Positions 12,400 to 23,759 of a stretch of 64,000 bases of DNA are shown here, one piece after another. Source of the stretch: Medicago truncatula (Eukaryota; Streptophyta; Magnoliopsida; Fabales; Fabaceae); assembly GCF_003473485.1 (NCBI RefSeq), contig NC_053044.1, positions 1,562,501 through 1,626,500 on the forward strand, read 5' to 3'. Each line of letters begins with the position of its first letter. The stretch's first letter is position 1. Made by a program: the position numbers and the translations under genes. The notes under the pieces were generated by a model. It was not told the origin of the DNA, did no database searches, and was given only the letters and a program-made list of their open reading frames with translations.

Positions 12400-13320
12400 T
12401 TTTTGTTTCAACAAATCCCTTAGATGCCTCAAGAGTGATCTAGGGAGCAGGGACCTTCTTTTAACAGAATGAGCGAGATGAGGCATACGAAAAATCAAGG
12501 TTAGGGTACATCCAACAAGAGTGATGGTAGAGATTTTTAGATTACCTTCAGGACAAGGGGGAAAAAATTGACCATTTCCACATTCATTATTAACGTTATC
12601 CCAATGAGCAGACGGATATTTACAAATCATGATCTCTTCTCAAAGGGCATAGCATGTAGCACTGAATGGATCGTTAATATCCTCAATCTTTGCAGAGACA
12701 GTTCTGGCATGAAATTGCTGTAGATTAAATTTAATGTGATATCATACCATGTATGTGAAGACCAGAAGCATAGAGTTAAGAATCTTCATCTGTGACTAAA
12801 ATCCACATCACATTGCATAGAATAACTTTTCAAGTAAGTGCAGACCTAAAAAGTCAATTCAAACAAATTCTGAAAAAGTTTCTTATGAGTCCATTTGTTG
12901 TTTCAGTAACCTACAGCATGGAAACAGAATATGGAAACAGAACTCAAGTTAAAGTTGTGTCTCCATGAGAACTATATATCAATCAATAGAAATGTATGAA
13001 GGAAAAACCTCAGATGATTCATTCAGAAGACTCTCCGGGGTCTAAATTTTTTCATATAAGAACCAATGCAGTTGATGTGGAAGGTATGAACACTAACATT
13101 AAACATTCAAAGCATGGTAAAAAAATGAATCCAAAATAGTTATAAATCCTTATGAAGGTAGTATTTTGGGAAAACAGAAACAACCCAGAGAACAGAGATA
13201 ACATATCAAAATTCTCCAAGAGAGATACACAAAGGATAGCTGGTACAATTAATATTAATAATAATTATTAAAAACATAACAGTGCAAATCTTCTTAGTAG
13301 TCCTTCTCTAATTCTTGAAA
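12400..13320. other. Intergenic part of the local duplication
   Basis: Holds the second copies of the non-coding repeats described for 10330-12040. It forms the 3' flank of the ubiquitin-like gene. No further gene is seen. Confidence 0.4.
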
Positions 13321-13323
13321 TAT

Positions 13324-14046
13324 TCATCCCTCCTTCGCCTCGGCCTCCTTGATCTTCATGTCAAGCTCCTTCTTGCCTTTCTTGTTAGCCTTCCTCTTAG
13401 CCTTCTCCCTCTCCATGGCCTTGGTCCTCTTCCAAGCCTCCTCGGCCTTCTGCAACTCCTCCATGACCTTCTTGTCTTCTTCTAAACCCTCCTTATATTC
13501 TTGATCCAATTCATGATCCAACTCAGTAAAGATCTTCTTCAGATCTCTGTCAATTATGACACGCGTTCGTTGTTTTTCATTTTCGGCAGCAAGTCTCTTC
13601 CTACGGCTTTCAAAAATGCGATCATCATCAGAATTCGACTCCATCTTACTTTCCAGATCTGCGTACTTGAAGAAATATTCATACGCCTCCTCCTTGGCCT
13701 TGGCCTCGGCCTCGGCCTCTTTGTCAGACTCAGAATCAGACTCCACCTCCGTCTCCTTGACTAATTCCTCCTTTGTGGTACTGGAGTTTGCCCCTATTGT
13801 GTCGTCGTCGGCGGCACCACCATAAAAGGGGGTGTGCAGGGTTAGGGTTGAGAAGGGTCCAATTCCAAGGTTAGAGATGAGATCGGAATCGTTTTGTCCG
13901 AGGCTTCCGGAAAAGAAGAGACGCTGATTGGAAACAGGCATGCCGTTGAATTGTTGGATCGCGACCTTCAACTGATGGACAGTGGTGGCGTTAGGGTTTA
14001 CGTCTAAGGAAAACTTCTCGCCGCTCGGTGGCACAATGAATACCAT
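13324..14046 (-). CDS. Ubiquitin-like domain protein with acidic and coiled-coil tail
   Basis: A single uninterrupted exon of 240 residues, starting at the ATG at 14046. Residues 1 to about 76 look like a ubiquitin fold (TVHQLKVAIQQFNGMPVSNQ, then QRLFFSG, LISNLGI and STLTLH) and end in a Gly-Gly (PFYGGAADDD). I see no evidence that the Gly-Gly is cleaved or conjugated. Residues 95-130 are Glu/Asp/Ser-rich. Residues 150-240 are Lys/Glu-rich with heptad character, probably a long coiled coil ending in KKGKKELDMKIKEAEAKEG. The product is likely soluble and nuclear or cytosolic. The exact family is not recognised. A LINE lies only 69 bp upstream of the ATG, so the promoter may be displaced. A broken paralogue lies at 12043-12395. 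Confidence 0.75.
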   Translation of the reverse strand: MVFIVPPSGEKFSLDVNPNATTVHQLKVAIQQFNGMPVSNQRLFFSGSLGQNDSDLISNLGIGPFSTLTLHTPFYGGAADDDTIGANSSTTKEELVKETEVESDSESDKEAEAEAKAKEEAYEYFFKYADLESKMESNSDDDRIFESRRKRLAAENEKQRTRVIIDRDLKKIFTELDHELDQEYKEGLEEDKKVMEELQKAEEAWKRTKAMEREKAKRKANKKGKKELDMKIKEAEAKEG

Positions 14047-14114
14047 TGCTTTGCTACGATACTTTGGTTAAAAAATTAGGCCACATTCAACCTTTTAAAA
14101 ACTTTTCACTAATG

Positions 14115-14864
14115 CTGTTGCCGAGAGCTTTGCAGCTTGTATTTTCTCTTTACTGTGCAGGCTGACAGTTGAAGAATGCAAGGACTTGGCGATGATGTTA
14201 TGGTGTATTTGGAGACGTCGTAATGACAAGGTATGGGATGGTCAGCTGCAGCCGAGTAACATAGCAGTCCAGCTAGCGCGCGAGTTGTTATTTCAATGGC
14301 AAGCTGCTAGAAATTCTGCTACTACACAAGTTCAGCAATCACCGCAAGATACAATTGCGTGGCAGCCACCAGCCGCGGGATTTCTGAAATGTAACGTAGA
14401 TGCAGCCATTTTCAGTGAACAGAACCGGTTTGGGACAGGTATGTGTGTTCGAGATCAGCGAGGCAGGTTCTTAAAAGCTGCTACAAATTGGTATGAAGGT
14501 TGTCCTCCTCCTCAAGAAGCGGAAGCAGTTGGATTACGCGATGCCATTTTGTGGCTTGGACAGTTAGAATTATCAAATGTGCAATTAGAACTAGATTGTA
14601 AACTAGTGGTGGATAGCATATATGATAAGAATAACAACCAGGCAGAATTTGGTAGTATCATTGATGACTGCAGGTCACTATTACAACAATTTACAAACTT
14701 TAAGATAAGTTTTGTTAGGAGACAAGCGAATGTTGTCGCTCATAGTTTCGCTAGGGTGTCAATATTTCAAGCTCGTCACCAAGTCTTTGATTTGATTCCA
14801 TCTTGTATTCCAAATTGTGTGATGAATGAAATGATATGAGTTTTTTGTTGTCAAAAAAAAAAAA
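14115..14864 (+). mobile_element. 5'-truncated LINE with intact RNase H frame
   Basis: The insert is flanked by an identical 14-bp duplication, ACTTTTCACTAATG, at 14101-14114 and 14865-14878, and ends in poly(A) (14853-14864). The frame to 14839 (about 217 residues from 14186) is open. It holds the end of the reverse-transcriptase region (LWCIWRRRNDKVW) and a plant LINE RNase H domain (KCNVDAAIF, EAEAVGLRDAI, LELDCKLVVDSI, RRQANVVAHSFAR). The catalytic acidic residues Asp, Glu and Asp of RNase H are visible. The open frame and exact duplication suggest a fairly young insertion. It stands head-to-head with the ubiquitin-like gene. Confidence 0.9.
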
Positions 14865-14949
14865 ACTTTTCACTAATGGATATAACTGTCATTTTGCATT
14901 TTTAATTTACTATTTTGTCTCATGCGCGTCTTTTTCACCTACCTTTATA

Positions 14950-15700
14950 CTACTCATTTTAGCCTCTGTTTGGTTTGGCTTTTGCAAAGCCAGAATCAAT
15001 TCTGGAGCATTTCAAAAGCAATTCTGCAATATTTAACATGTTTGGTTTGACTTTTCAAACTAGCTTTTATCCTCCGAAAGCAATTCTAGTTGAAGCTACA
15101 ATTCCTAGCTTCTTACTTTCCTAGAATCAATTCTACACCCTCAATTCTATTAATTCCATTCCTGCCCTCATTAATTTTTCTAACCCTTCTCCAACCGAAT
15201 TTTTTCTTTCTGCAGTCTTATTAAAATAAATGTTGGTGAAGAGAATAACATTTATTGAAATTATTGAGCACAGGCAAAATAATTAGTATTGTACTTTAAA
15301 TTATTATATCAATATTTTAGTACTATAATACACATTATGTTAGTTTTGTAATAATATTTTAATACTCTATTGCACTTTAAATTCTATTATCTATTTGTAA
15401 TTTTTATTTTCATGATGTTAGTATTGTAATACCTTATATTTTAGGACTATATTGCACTTAATTATCTTAATTTAGTAATTTCTATTTATTTGTATTTAAC
15501 TATGTCTATTTTGGTAATTATACATTCAAAAGTAATTTTGATCAAAACTATCCAAACAACAATCATTCTGTTTAATCAATTCTGCATTATTGCATCCAAA
15601 CATAAATCAATTCTGTCAGAATCAATTCTGTCAAAATCAATTCTTTCAGAATCAATTCTGTCAGAATCAATTCTACACACCTCAGAACCAAACACACACT
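14950..15700. repeat. MITE-like element with tandem palindromic units
   Basis: The left part reads CCTCTGTTTGGTTTGGC and the right part ends CAGAACCAAACACACAC, an imperfect inverted pair. Near the right end the 15-bp unit TCAGAATCAATTCTG is repeated about five times (15604-15674), and the same core AGAATCAATTCT occurs near the left end. The unit is itself palindromic. No gene is seen. Target duplications are not clear. Confidence 0.5.
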
Positions 15701-15753
15701 TAAGTTACTTCCTCTTAAACCAGAAAAACTTCATAACCTTGACAATTTTTTTA

Positions 15754-15931
15754 AGCAATCGCCGCACGTGCATGGTTTGGTAGGTTCATCAAAGTTATGG
15801 TAGATTTAGGCTTCAAACAAAGCCAAGGAGACCATACTTTATTTATCAAACACTCCGAAACAAGGGGAGTAACAGTGTTGCTGGTATATGTGGATGAGAT
15901 TATAGTGACAGATGATGATGAAGAGGAGCTC
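15754..15931 (+). mobile_element. Ty1/copia reverse transcriptase relic, left half
   Basis: The translation follows the copia reverse transcriptase (LGFKQSQGDHTLFIKHS, LLVYVDEIIV). The catalytic YVDD reads YVDE. A two-base insertion disrupts the frame near 15767. The sequence stops at 15931 and resumes in the next part of the same domain at 20541, so the element was split by later insertions. Confidence 0.8.
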
Positions 15932-16593
15932 TGAAGCTCCGATACTTCAAAATGGATGACGTATCATATCCCCTGCGTATCATGCATCGATACCTGCCCG
16001 ATACGTATCCGGAGAGTATCCAAATATTAAATTTTATTTTTAAAAAAATAATTATCCGATATTTTCCGATATATCTCGATACGCACGGATACTTGTGTTT
16101 TTTATATTATTTTGATTTCTGTTTTTTTTTTTTTTGTGTAAAAAATAAGAATAAAAACATTATAAACGTTGGTTACTTGTTAGTGTTAACTCTTGGTATT
16201 GATGTGTTCTTTTTTTGAATATAATGATTTTTTTTTTGGATATAGTGATTCTTTTTTGGATCGATATAGTATAGCACTAACAAGTTCATTTTATAGTGTA
16301 GCATTGATGCATAACACTGCTGGTGCTCTTTTTGGTATATATTGTGTATGTAATTACCTAATGACCACTCTCTTAATCGTCAATATTATATTTATATTAA
16401 TGTGCTATGGTTTCTTGTGTTTGTTAATATACTTGCATAATAAAAAAATGGTTATAATTATATAATACATTTAATTATATAATTTTTTTTATTAACGTAT
16501 CCCAGCCGTATCGTATCTTGATTTTTGAAATTTTTCCGTATCGACGTATCGGTGCAGTATCGTATCCGTATCGTATCTCGTATCCGAGCTTCA
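15932..16593. mobile_element. GATAC-rich MITE, copy 1
   Basis: Begins TGAAGCTCCGATACTTCAAA and ends with CGTATCCGAGCTTCA, an inverted terminal pair TGAAGC/GCTTCA with many GATAC/GTATC units inside both ends. A second member lies in opposite orientation at 40864-41574. No coding capacity. No clear target duplication is visible at this copy. Confidence 0.65.
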
Positions 16594-16595
16594 CA

Positions 16596-19500
16596 TCTTT
16601 CTTACTAAAGCTTGTTTGGTCAAGCTATTAGTAACCCTAATTCTTAACCTAATTTTTTCCCTCCATCATACAAGCAATTAATTCTCGTTAATGTTTTTCC
16701 TACTCATCAAACTAAGTTCAAATTTTAAATTTCCCTCCCACAAAAAATTGAGTCTGCCGATGCATCTACCTAAGGCATATGGATGATTGCATTAAATAGC
16801 GTCTCACCTATTCTTTGTTTCCAATGTGCCTCCCATGCCACTATCTACATGTATGTTCTGTTAACAACTTGCTTTGCCTTTTCCAATGCATTATAGATCA
16901 CATTCTTTTACTCTCACCTATTCTCAAAATTCTGCACTACAGATCTACAATCTCTTCTCCACACAAATTTCATCTCTCATAGAACAGCAACCCATTCACC
17001 CTTATCGCCTCTATTTTCGGCACTATCTACACTGTTTCGCCATCTAAAAATGTACAGATAAAACCTCGCCGGGACGGCCATGTTCGGCATAACGTTTTGT
17101 TTTATTTTTTATTTTCTTTCACGTTTCTTCATTTCATTCAGTTTTTTGCTTCGTCTGAGACAACATGTGTTGCGCCGACAATCGTTTCTCCGTCGTCCTT
17201 GCTCTTTGCTTCAAAGGTGAGTCTATTCTTTCATTACTTTGCTGTTACAACATCAAGAATCCCTAAATTAATTTTAAAATTGCAACCTTCTAATTATTTG
17301 GTTATATGAAATCTTCTAATATTGATACTTATGTTCATCTCAAGGTCGATTTGTGCATTGTATCTCTTCTTCTTTTTTTAATCAGTTTTTTTTTTAATGA
17401 TTATTTGAAAACCCCTTTTGATCTATGTGCTAAAAATTGAGTTTTTTTTGTTGGGTTTGTTGAAATCTGAATAGTAGTTTGAATTTGATAAATATTGCTA
17501 TTTAAACATGTTTAATGATTGTTGTTTTTTTAATTTATCAGAGTGATCCTTGGTTCTGAGTATGCTTGATGATAATTTGCTGGATTCTATTGAGTGGTGA
17601 AATGGTGATTGATTATTGAGATGTTAGTTATTTTTAGCTGTATATAATTTGTGTTTTTTGGAATTTGGTATTTGATTGATATGTACTGGTTTGAAAAGTA
17701 GTGTTTTTTGTTGGAGGAATAGATTGTTTGATTAATTATGAATTAGTTAGGATGGATTTGCAGAATAATATGCACTATTCTTATATTTATGTTCATTTCA
17801 ATTTGGCCTAATTTTTGCAGAATAATATGCACCATCCGTATGTCATTGGGTCTATCAGTGGCGGCAACGGTGAACTCTGCTGATAACATCGGAGGAAAGA
17901 ATCTGCACATCATCTCCGTGAAGGGAATCAAGGGTAGATTGAATCGTCTTCCTTCAGCTTGTGTTGGTGACATGGTGATTGATGGCTACTGTGAAGAAGG
18001 GGAAACCTGATCTCAGGAAGAAGGTTTTGCCAGTTGTCATCGTTCGTCAGCGTAAGCCTTGGCGCCAAAAGGATCGTGTCTTCATGTACTTCAAAGATAA
18101 TGACGGCATTATTGTGAATCCTAAGGGAGAAATGAAAGATTATGCTATCACTGGACCAATTGGTAACGAGTGTGCTGAGCTTTGGCCTATGATTGCAAGT
18201 GCTGCCAATGCCATTGTATGAGTGTGGATTATGTTTCAAGATTGCAGGTAGTGCTGATGCCATTTTGTGGAAATTTTAATACAAATCTAAATAGATGATA
18301 TGAATGTATATGATAATGTGGTGGGTTGTGATTTCTAACTCAACCGACAATGCAAAGAAGATGCATGCCAATCATGATTTAGTTACTGGCCATCAGAAGA
18401 ACTCAAATAACTTTTGGGTATACTTCATGCTTTCTCCTTTTCATGTGTAGGGTTAATTAGTCATGCTACTTAGGCACCTGTCTATTGGAGCAAATTTAGA
18501 ATAATAACTTTTCTGCTTTTGATGTAATAGAATATCACTTTTGAATAAGTCAATCAAGCTTCAAGTTCCAGGGGTGTGAAGAATTACAAAAACTCTTTAA
18601 TTGAAGTTGCAGATTTTTTATGTTGCTGCTTTTCAAGTAAAAGGCCCACTCTAAAGGTATTTTTTTTTTTGTTTATATTGTCCTAATCTTTAGTCTATGT
18701 CAGTATAGAATTAATAGTGCATAGTTTAAATTTTATTTTGCTGACGGAATTGTAACGTAGAGAAAGGTTAAATGTTCTTAGGTTACTTGAATTTGTTATT
18801 GGGTTTATTTGTGCTATTTTGACGTTGAATTTTTTATCTGTCATTGAACCAATGACTAAACAAAACGGTTTGAGAGTCCTGCAATACAAGTTAAAAATGA
18901 TTGAAGTTGCATTTGTACTTATTTATAGTTGGTAAAAATATGTTCAATGTCTGGGGTTGAGTGATTATGGTTTAATGCGGAACAAAAATTGTTTTTATTT
19001 TTTAGATTGTATGCATTTTCTGCAAAAGTTGTCTATTGAATTTGAAGATTCCAAATACTTATGTTCTGCACTATTTTCTTTAGCAAATTATTTCCTTTCA
19101 TGATGGTTTAGTAGATACATGGTTGAGAGGCAGCAATTGCATCATCATAATTCTTTCCGCTTAGCACGATCTTCCTTTTTTTTTTTGAGATGTTCAGGTG
19201 TTTCAGATAGGTTACTCATCGATAACATTTTATTCCTTGAGTCTATCATAAACTGTGCAGTTGTTTTCCCATGTTTTGCTGCCAAATATAATACCCATGT
19301 TGTTAACGTTTGTTAATTTGTTTTTTGGTTGCTTGGAAAAAAATTGTGGCACTACAAATGTTATTGAAATTATCTTGGTGAACACCATGTTTACACTGTA
19401 AAGAATGAGGTATAATATTAAAAGTAGCAGTTTGGCTTTATTTTTTTTCATTAAGTGAGTTGTTTTATACTTGAGTCACATATGCTATTTCATTTAAAAT

Positions 19501-20540
19501 TTGAAGCGAACATTTGGTAAAGATTAGAGAACAATGTGCTCTAATTCTTTTGTTATTGAATTAACAGAACTGAGTTATAAGAGAGGTCATTTTACCTTAT
19601 ATACAATGAAAGATCTACTTGCTTAGTTGAATGACAGAAACTAAGAAACTGTGTCTACTTCATATTTGATCTACTAGCTTAGTACTATAATCTATTATAA
19701 TATGATAATTTATTTATAGATCTATAACACATAATTTAAGTTAAATAGTATTTCTTTATTTTTGTTTTACAGTATCATGTGATCCACAAAGCTAATTAGG
19801 CAAAGTCTAAGTGTGACAACTTTTGATCCTAACTGTTTGGCTGAATTTGCAGGTATTGGTAAAGGATGATGATAATGTCAAGTAATGCCCCTAGCTTTTG
19901 TTAAAGGAATTTGCAAGAGATTTGAAAGTTGCTTGCCGTGTTTATGACAACTATATATCAAAACGAGAAAGTTATTTAACAGGGTGTCAATTTTCCATCT
20001 AAGAATAACTTCATAGCAAAAATGGTAGTCTAATGTATTTCAATTGTATATTTGTATTGTGGTAAGTTATTTAAGAGATTGATGAATCCTTGGATTATTG
20101 AGTTTGATGTAATTATGGATGATTTTCCATTAATTCAAGATGAATTACTACATTATTTTTGTTGAAAGTTATACTTCAGTTTAGTTTACGTGCAGTACAC
20201 TAGCAAGTATGAATTTAGAAATTATCAACTATTCTTTTAATGTAAACTATAGTTATGCTGAAATATTACAAGTTAAACTATATCAAGAAATCATCAATTA
20301 TTCGATAACACAATCATATTATTTGGTACCAAGTCTCCGTAATAGGTACTTACAGAGCAAGATTCTCTTATTGTGGATGGTCTAAATACACTTCTACTCA
20401 ACTACTTACTAATTGAACCATGGATCTCTTTCTTATGTGATAGAAAGTTTATTTAATATATGTTGATTTATATAAATAATAATTTACTCAAATATTAAAT
20501 AGCACATCAGACCCGTGCGGCACACGGGTCAAAAGTCTAG
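16596..20540 (+). mobile_element. Helitron-like element carrying a ribosomal protein uL14 copy
   Basis: The 3' end has the Helitron signature. A perfect 8-bp hairpin (20510-20517 GACCCGTG, loop CGGCA, 20523-20530 CACGGGTC) is followed by AAAAGT and the terminal CTAG (20537-20540) next to a host T. The best 5' candidate is TCTTTCTTACTAAAGC at 16596, preceded by A; the 5' end is less sure and could lie further left. The block separates two halves of one copia reverse transcriptase (left half to 15931, right half from 20541). No Rep/helicase gene is seen, so it is non-autonomous. Outside the uL14 copy the interior is AT-rich with no clear gene. Confidence 0.65.
17837..18221 (+). pseudogene. Frameshifted copy of 60S ribosomal protein L23 (uL14)
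   Basis: uL14 is a conserved protein of the large cytosolic ribosomal subunit near the subunit interface. From 17837 the translation follows it ([40 protein letters not shown]) to about 17977. Four extra bases then shift the frame, and the rest continues from the ATG at 17982 ([46 protein letters not shown]) to the normal stop at 18221 after ASAANAIV. The N-terminal residues before MSLGL are not found in the adjoining sequence. Several positions differ from the very conserved family (for example WRQKD where WRRKD is usual). It lies inside a Helitron-like block, so gene capture is the likely origin. Confidence 0.85.
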
Positions 20541-20870
20541 TAAGAGAAGTAAAAACTGTTAGGCCAACACTTAGCCGAAGAGTTTGATATCAATACCTTG
20601 GGAAAATTAAAGTATTTTTTGGGAATTGAAGTGGCTCACTCCAAGAAAGAAATTTTCACATCTCAACATAAATACATTACAGATCTTCTGCAAGAGATTG
20701 GCAAGACAACATGCAAGCTTGCAAGTACCCCAATTGATCCAAATGTGAAGTTGGGAATGCATAATAAAATGTTGCAGTTAATAAAGAAATGTATAAAAGG
20801 TTAGTCGAAAAACTTATATACCTATCACATACTAGATCTGATGTTGCTTTTTTAATAGAGAAAAACACAC
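20541..20870 (+). mobile_element. Ty1/copia reverse transcriptase relic, right half
   Basis: Continues the domain begun at 15754-15931: LGKLKYFLGIEVAHSKKEIF, then TSQHKYITDLLQEIGKTTCK and LVEKLIYLSHTRSDVAF, with frame breaks near 20555 and 20790. It directly abuts the CTAG end of the Helitron-like element. No LTRs were identified. Confidence 0.8.
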
Positions 20871-20879
20871 TTCATTCTT

Positions 20880-22360
20880 ATTTTTCATTGTTGAAATGAG
20901 AATTTGATAAGGAGTGAGATCTGAAACATAAGAGAAAAATAATATGAGAGAATCATCATTTTCCTATGTACTTTTTACAACACATTATGGCTTTCATTCA
21001 TCAGGTTATTCAATGAACCTTTTGATGTGTTGATAACAATTGCTACTGTCATAATTGGAACTTGGAAGTATTGCACAGCTTAAAGTGATCAATGCCTTAA
21101 CTGTTTCTTTGCATCGAGTTTCATAAAACTGACCAACATATGCTCCAGAATGGTGCTATCAACTTTACAAGCTGCTAGACTAATATTTTTCTTTCCAAAA
21201 TTAGGTATTTCATTCAATCAAACCACAAGAAGTCAGGCTAAAGGCATATCATATGTATTTATCACGGCCAAATATAATGTGGATATTTCTAAAGTTAACA
21301 AGGCAAATTAACCAAGCTCCCCCTACCATATACATCAGATATGTAAAGGATCTCAAGGACTACAAAATAGACACGAAACAAAATATGAACACAAGTTCAA
21401 AAAGAGTAAACCTAATGAAGACATCATAGAGCCAAAAATGGATAAACATTCAGAGAAACATGGCCATCATCAACCAAACATAAAACCTAAATCCAAACGA
21501 GTATTAAATTCATGCAACCAATTCAGATATCCAATATCCTTCAAGTATGTTCTGTTGTCATAGCCTTCCAATTGCAAGGGGGCTTTCGATGCTCAGCCTT
21601 CGTCAAACTAGCTAGAACTTGGATTTTCTTATTTTAGAATGCCTCTTTTTCATTGATGCTTCGTCTCCTCAAACATCATGCTTTGTGCTCACTTCAAGAG
21701 ATTTCCAATTCTCTTTCTCATTCCAAATGACACCTTATCCTCTTTTCTTAAAATGTACCCCTCACAATCCCTACCCTTGTTCTTCTTGAAGGTAGACCAT
21801 CCAATGCAAACCGTGGATCACCAGCACTTAAAGGAAGAGTTATGCATACCAACAATACTTCATAATACAATATTGTGACAACCTGATAGACTTTCTGTGG
21901 GTCTCAAGACACGTTAATATTCTACAAGCATAATTTTCAATCTTTTGACTGCAGACTAGACATAATATTGATGTATCTTGAAATCCATGAAACTAAAAAT
22001 TTGTCGTGAATCTTGTATAATTTAACAATTGTCAATATCTGTAACTCTTTCTATAAAAGGAAGAGCTTGTAAGTTATTGGGAAGGAGTAATAAGTTATGT
22101 GGATGACAAGTTTGTGCCTTGCTTTCAATACAACTCCATTTATTCTTGTAGTATGTGTATATGTGAGGATCCCAGACCCATCGGTATAGAACCATCTCAA
22201 TGTTTTAGAAAAGCTAATAAAACAGCACAAGTGCACAACCATGAAAACACCTCAGACAGAGAACCATCCCATTATGTGTTTTTTCTTCTCTGACTCAACC
22301 TAGCAGTAGGAATAGGTGAAGTGTTAGCAAAGAAAGAACTCACGCTCAAATTATACTATA
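20880..22360. other. Intergenic, no gene supported
   Basis: Only short frames without recognisable domains. No RNA gene or clear element end seen. Confidence 0.35.
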
Positions 22361-22365
22361 TTCTT

Positions 22366-23655
22366 TTCCAGCCTAATCTCTTATCCATTCCTAATTGTCA
22401 TTTTTTTTTTCTTTTGTACTTTTCAGCTATTTTCCTACTTTTCCTTGCTTACTTTGCCATCAAATGTGAAACACACTCACATTCCCCAAATAGAATATCG
22501 TTTGATAATTAAACACTGCAACTTATTTCTAAATTGTTGACATTCAACATTTCACAGCTTTTATGGGAACCAACCTAAATAACCCATTCATCTGGACCAA
22601 AGAAGCTATTAACACTATACACAAACCGCATAGTGATTCCCCTAATTTATAGTATTAACGTTGTCAAATTGATAAATGAGACAAAAAAACAAAGCAACTT
22701 CATTGTGTTGTTGAGACAAGAGACAAAGCATAACAAGTATTCATTCTCAAGTTAATAGTTAGCAGAGAATATGAAGGGAGGGGTATCACTCTTTATATAC
22801 TCTAATCAGACTCTATCTTTATTCTATGTTGGATATGAAAAAAAAATTTACATATAAAAAATATATTGTCTGGGGTGTGGTTGATTCCTAGTATAGTGAG
22901 GGTGAGTTAAATCAAAATTATATAAAATAAATAAATAAAGGTAATCAGAGCAAGTGATGTTAAATCCTAATCAAATCATAAGAGTGGATGACAACGGGTT
23001 GAGCCTCTGTCATCATAGCTGATAGATTAGTTTTCTTTGGAGATACAAATTATCTCTATGTTTATATCCCTAAACACCAACTAATTTATAGTGACACCCC
23101 TAATTTATAGTATTTAACATTGCCAAATTGTTAATTGAGACAAAAACCAAAGCAACTTCATTGTGTTGTTATGACAAGAAACAAAGCATAACAAGTATTT
23201 TATTCTCAAGTTAATACTATATTTATTTGTTTCCAGCCTTATCCTTGGTTTTCATTTCTTTCTTTTTTTTCTTTTGTACTTTTTAGCTGTTTTCCTACTT
23301 CTTTTCCTTGCTTTCTTTGTCATAAAAAAAGTAAATCATCAAATAAATACAGGTCAGACCAATTGTTATTCACGATGAGACATCAAAGGCAAAACACACT
23401 CTCGCTTGACCCAAAAGGCACCTCACATGCAGATAAAGAAGTGTCATCCGAATTTCAACAAAAGTTTCCCATACTACAGTAATGACAGACAACAAATAGA
23501 ATAACCCTCAATTATTAAACAATACAACTTATTGCTGAAGTATTGACATTCCACATTTTACAGCTTTTAGGGGATATAAACACAGAGTCTCTATGATAAA
23601 GATACAACTAACCTAAACAACCCATTCATCTGGACCAAAGAAGTGACTTAACACT
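22366..23655. repeat. Local direct repeats downstream of the PPR gene
   Basis: Three segments recur: 22366-22490 with 23232-23330 (shared CTTTTGTACTTTT), 22512-22620 with 23518-23655 (shared CCCATTCATCTGGACCAAAG), and 22642-22760 with 23099-23220 (shared GCAACTTCATTGTGTTGTT). The order indicates a diverged tandem duplication with one boundary shifted. No coding role is seen. Confidence 0.6.
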
Positions 23656-23759
23656 ACATATGCAGCAAAACTAAACACTAGAATATATAATTAAGTTAAG
23701 ACATAAAAAGTCTCAAAAGTCAAAAGTACCTCCTCATGTGTAACAATAGTAGCTGTAGC

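Noticed and set aside
13501-13825. Plus-strand frames opposite the ubiquitin-like gene
   Set aside because: Antisense shadows of the charged Glu/Lys/Asp-rich codons of the minus-strand gene.
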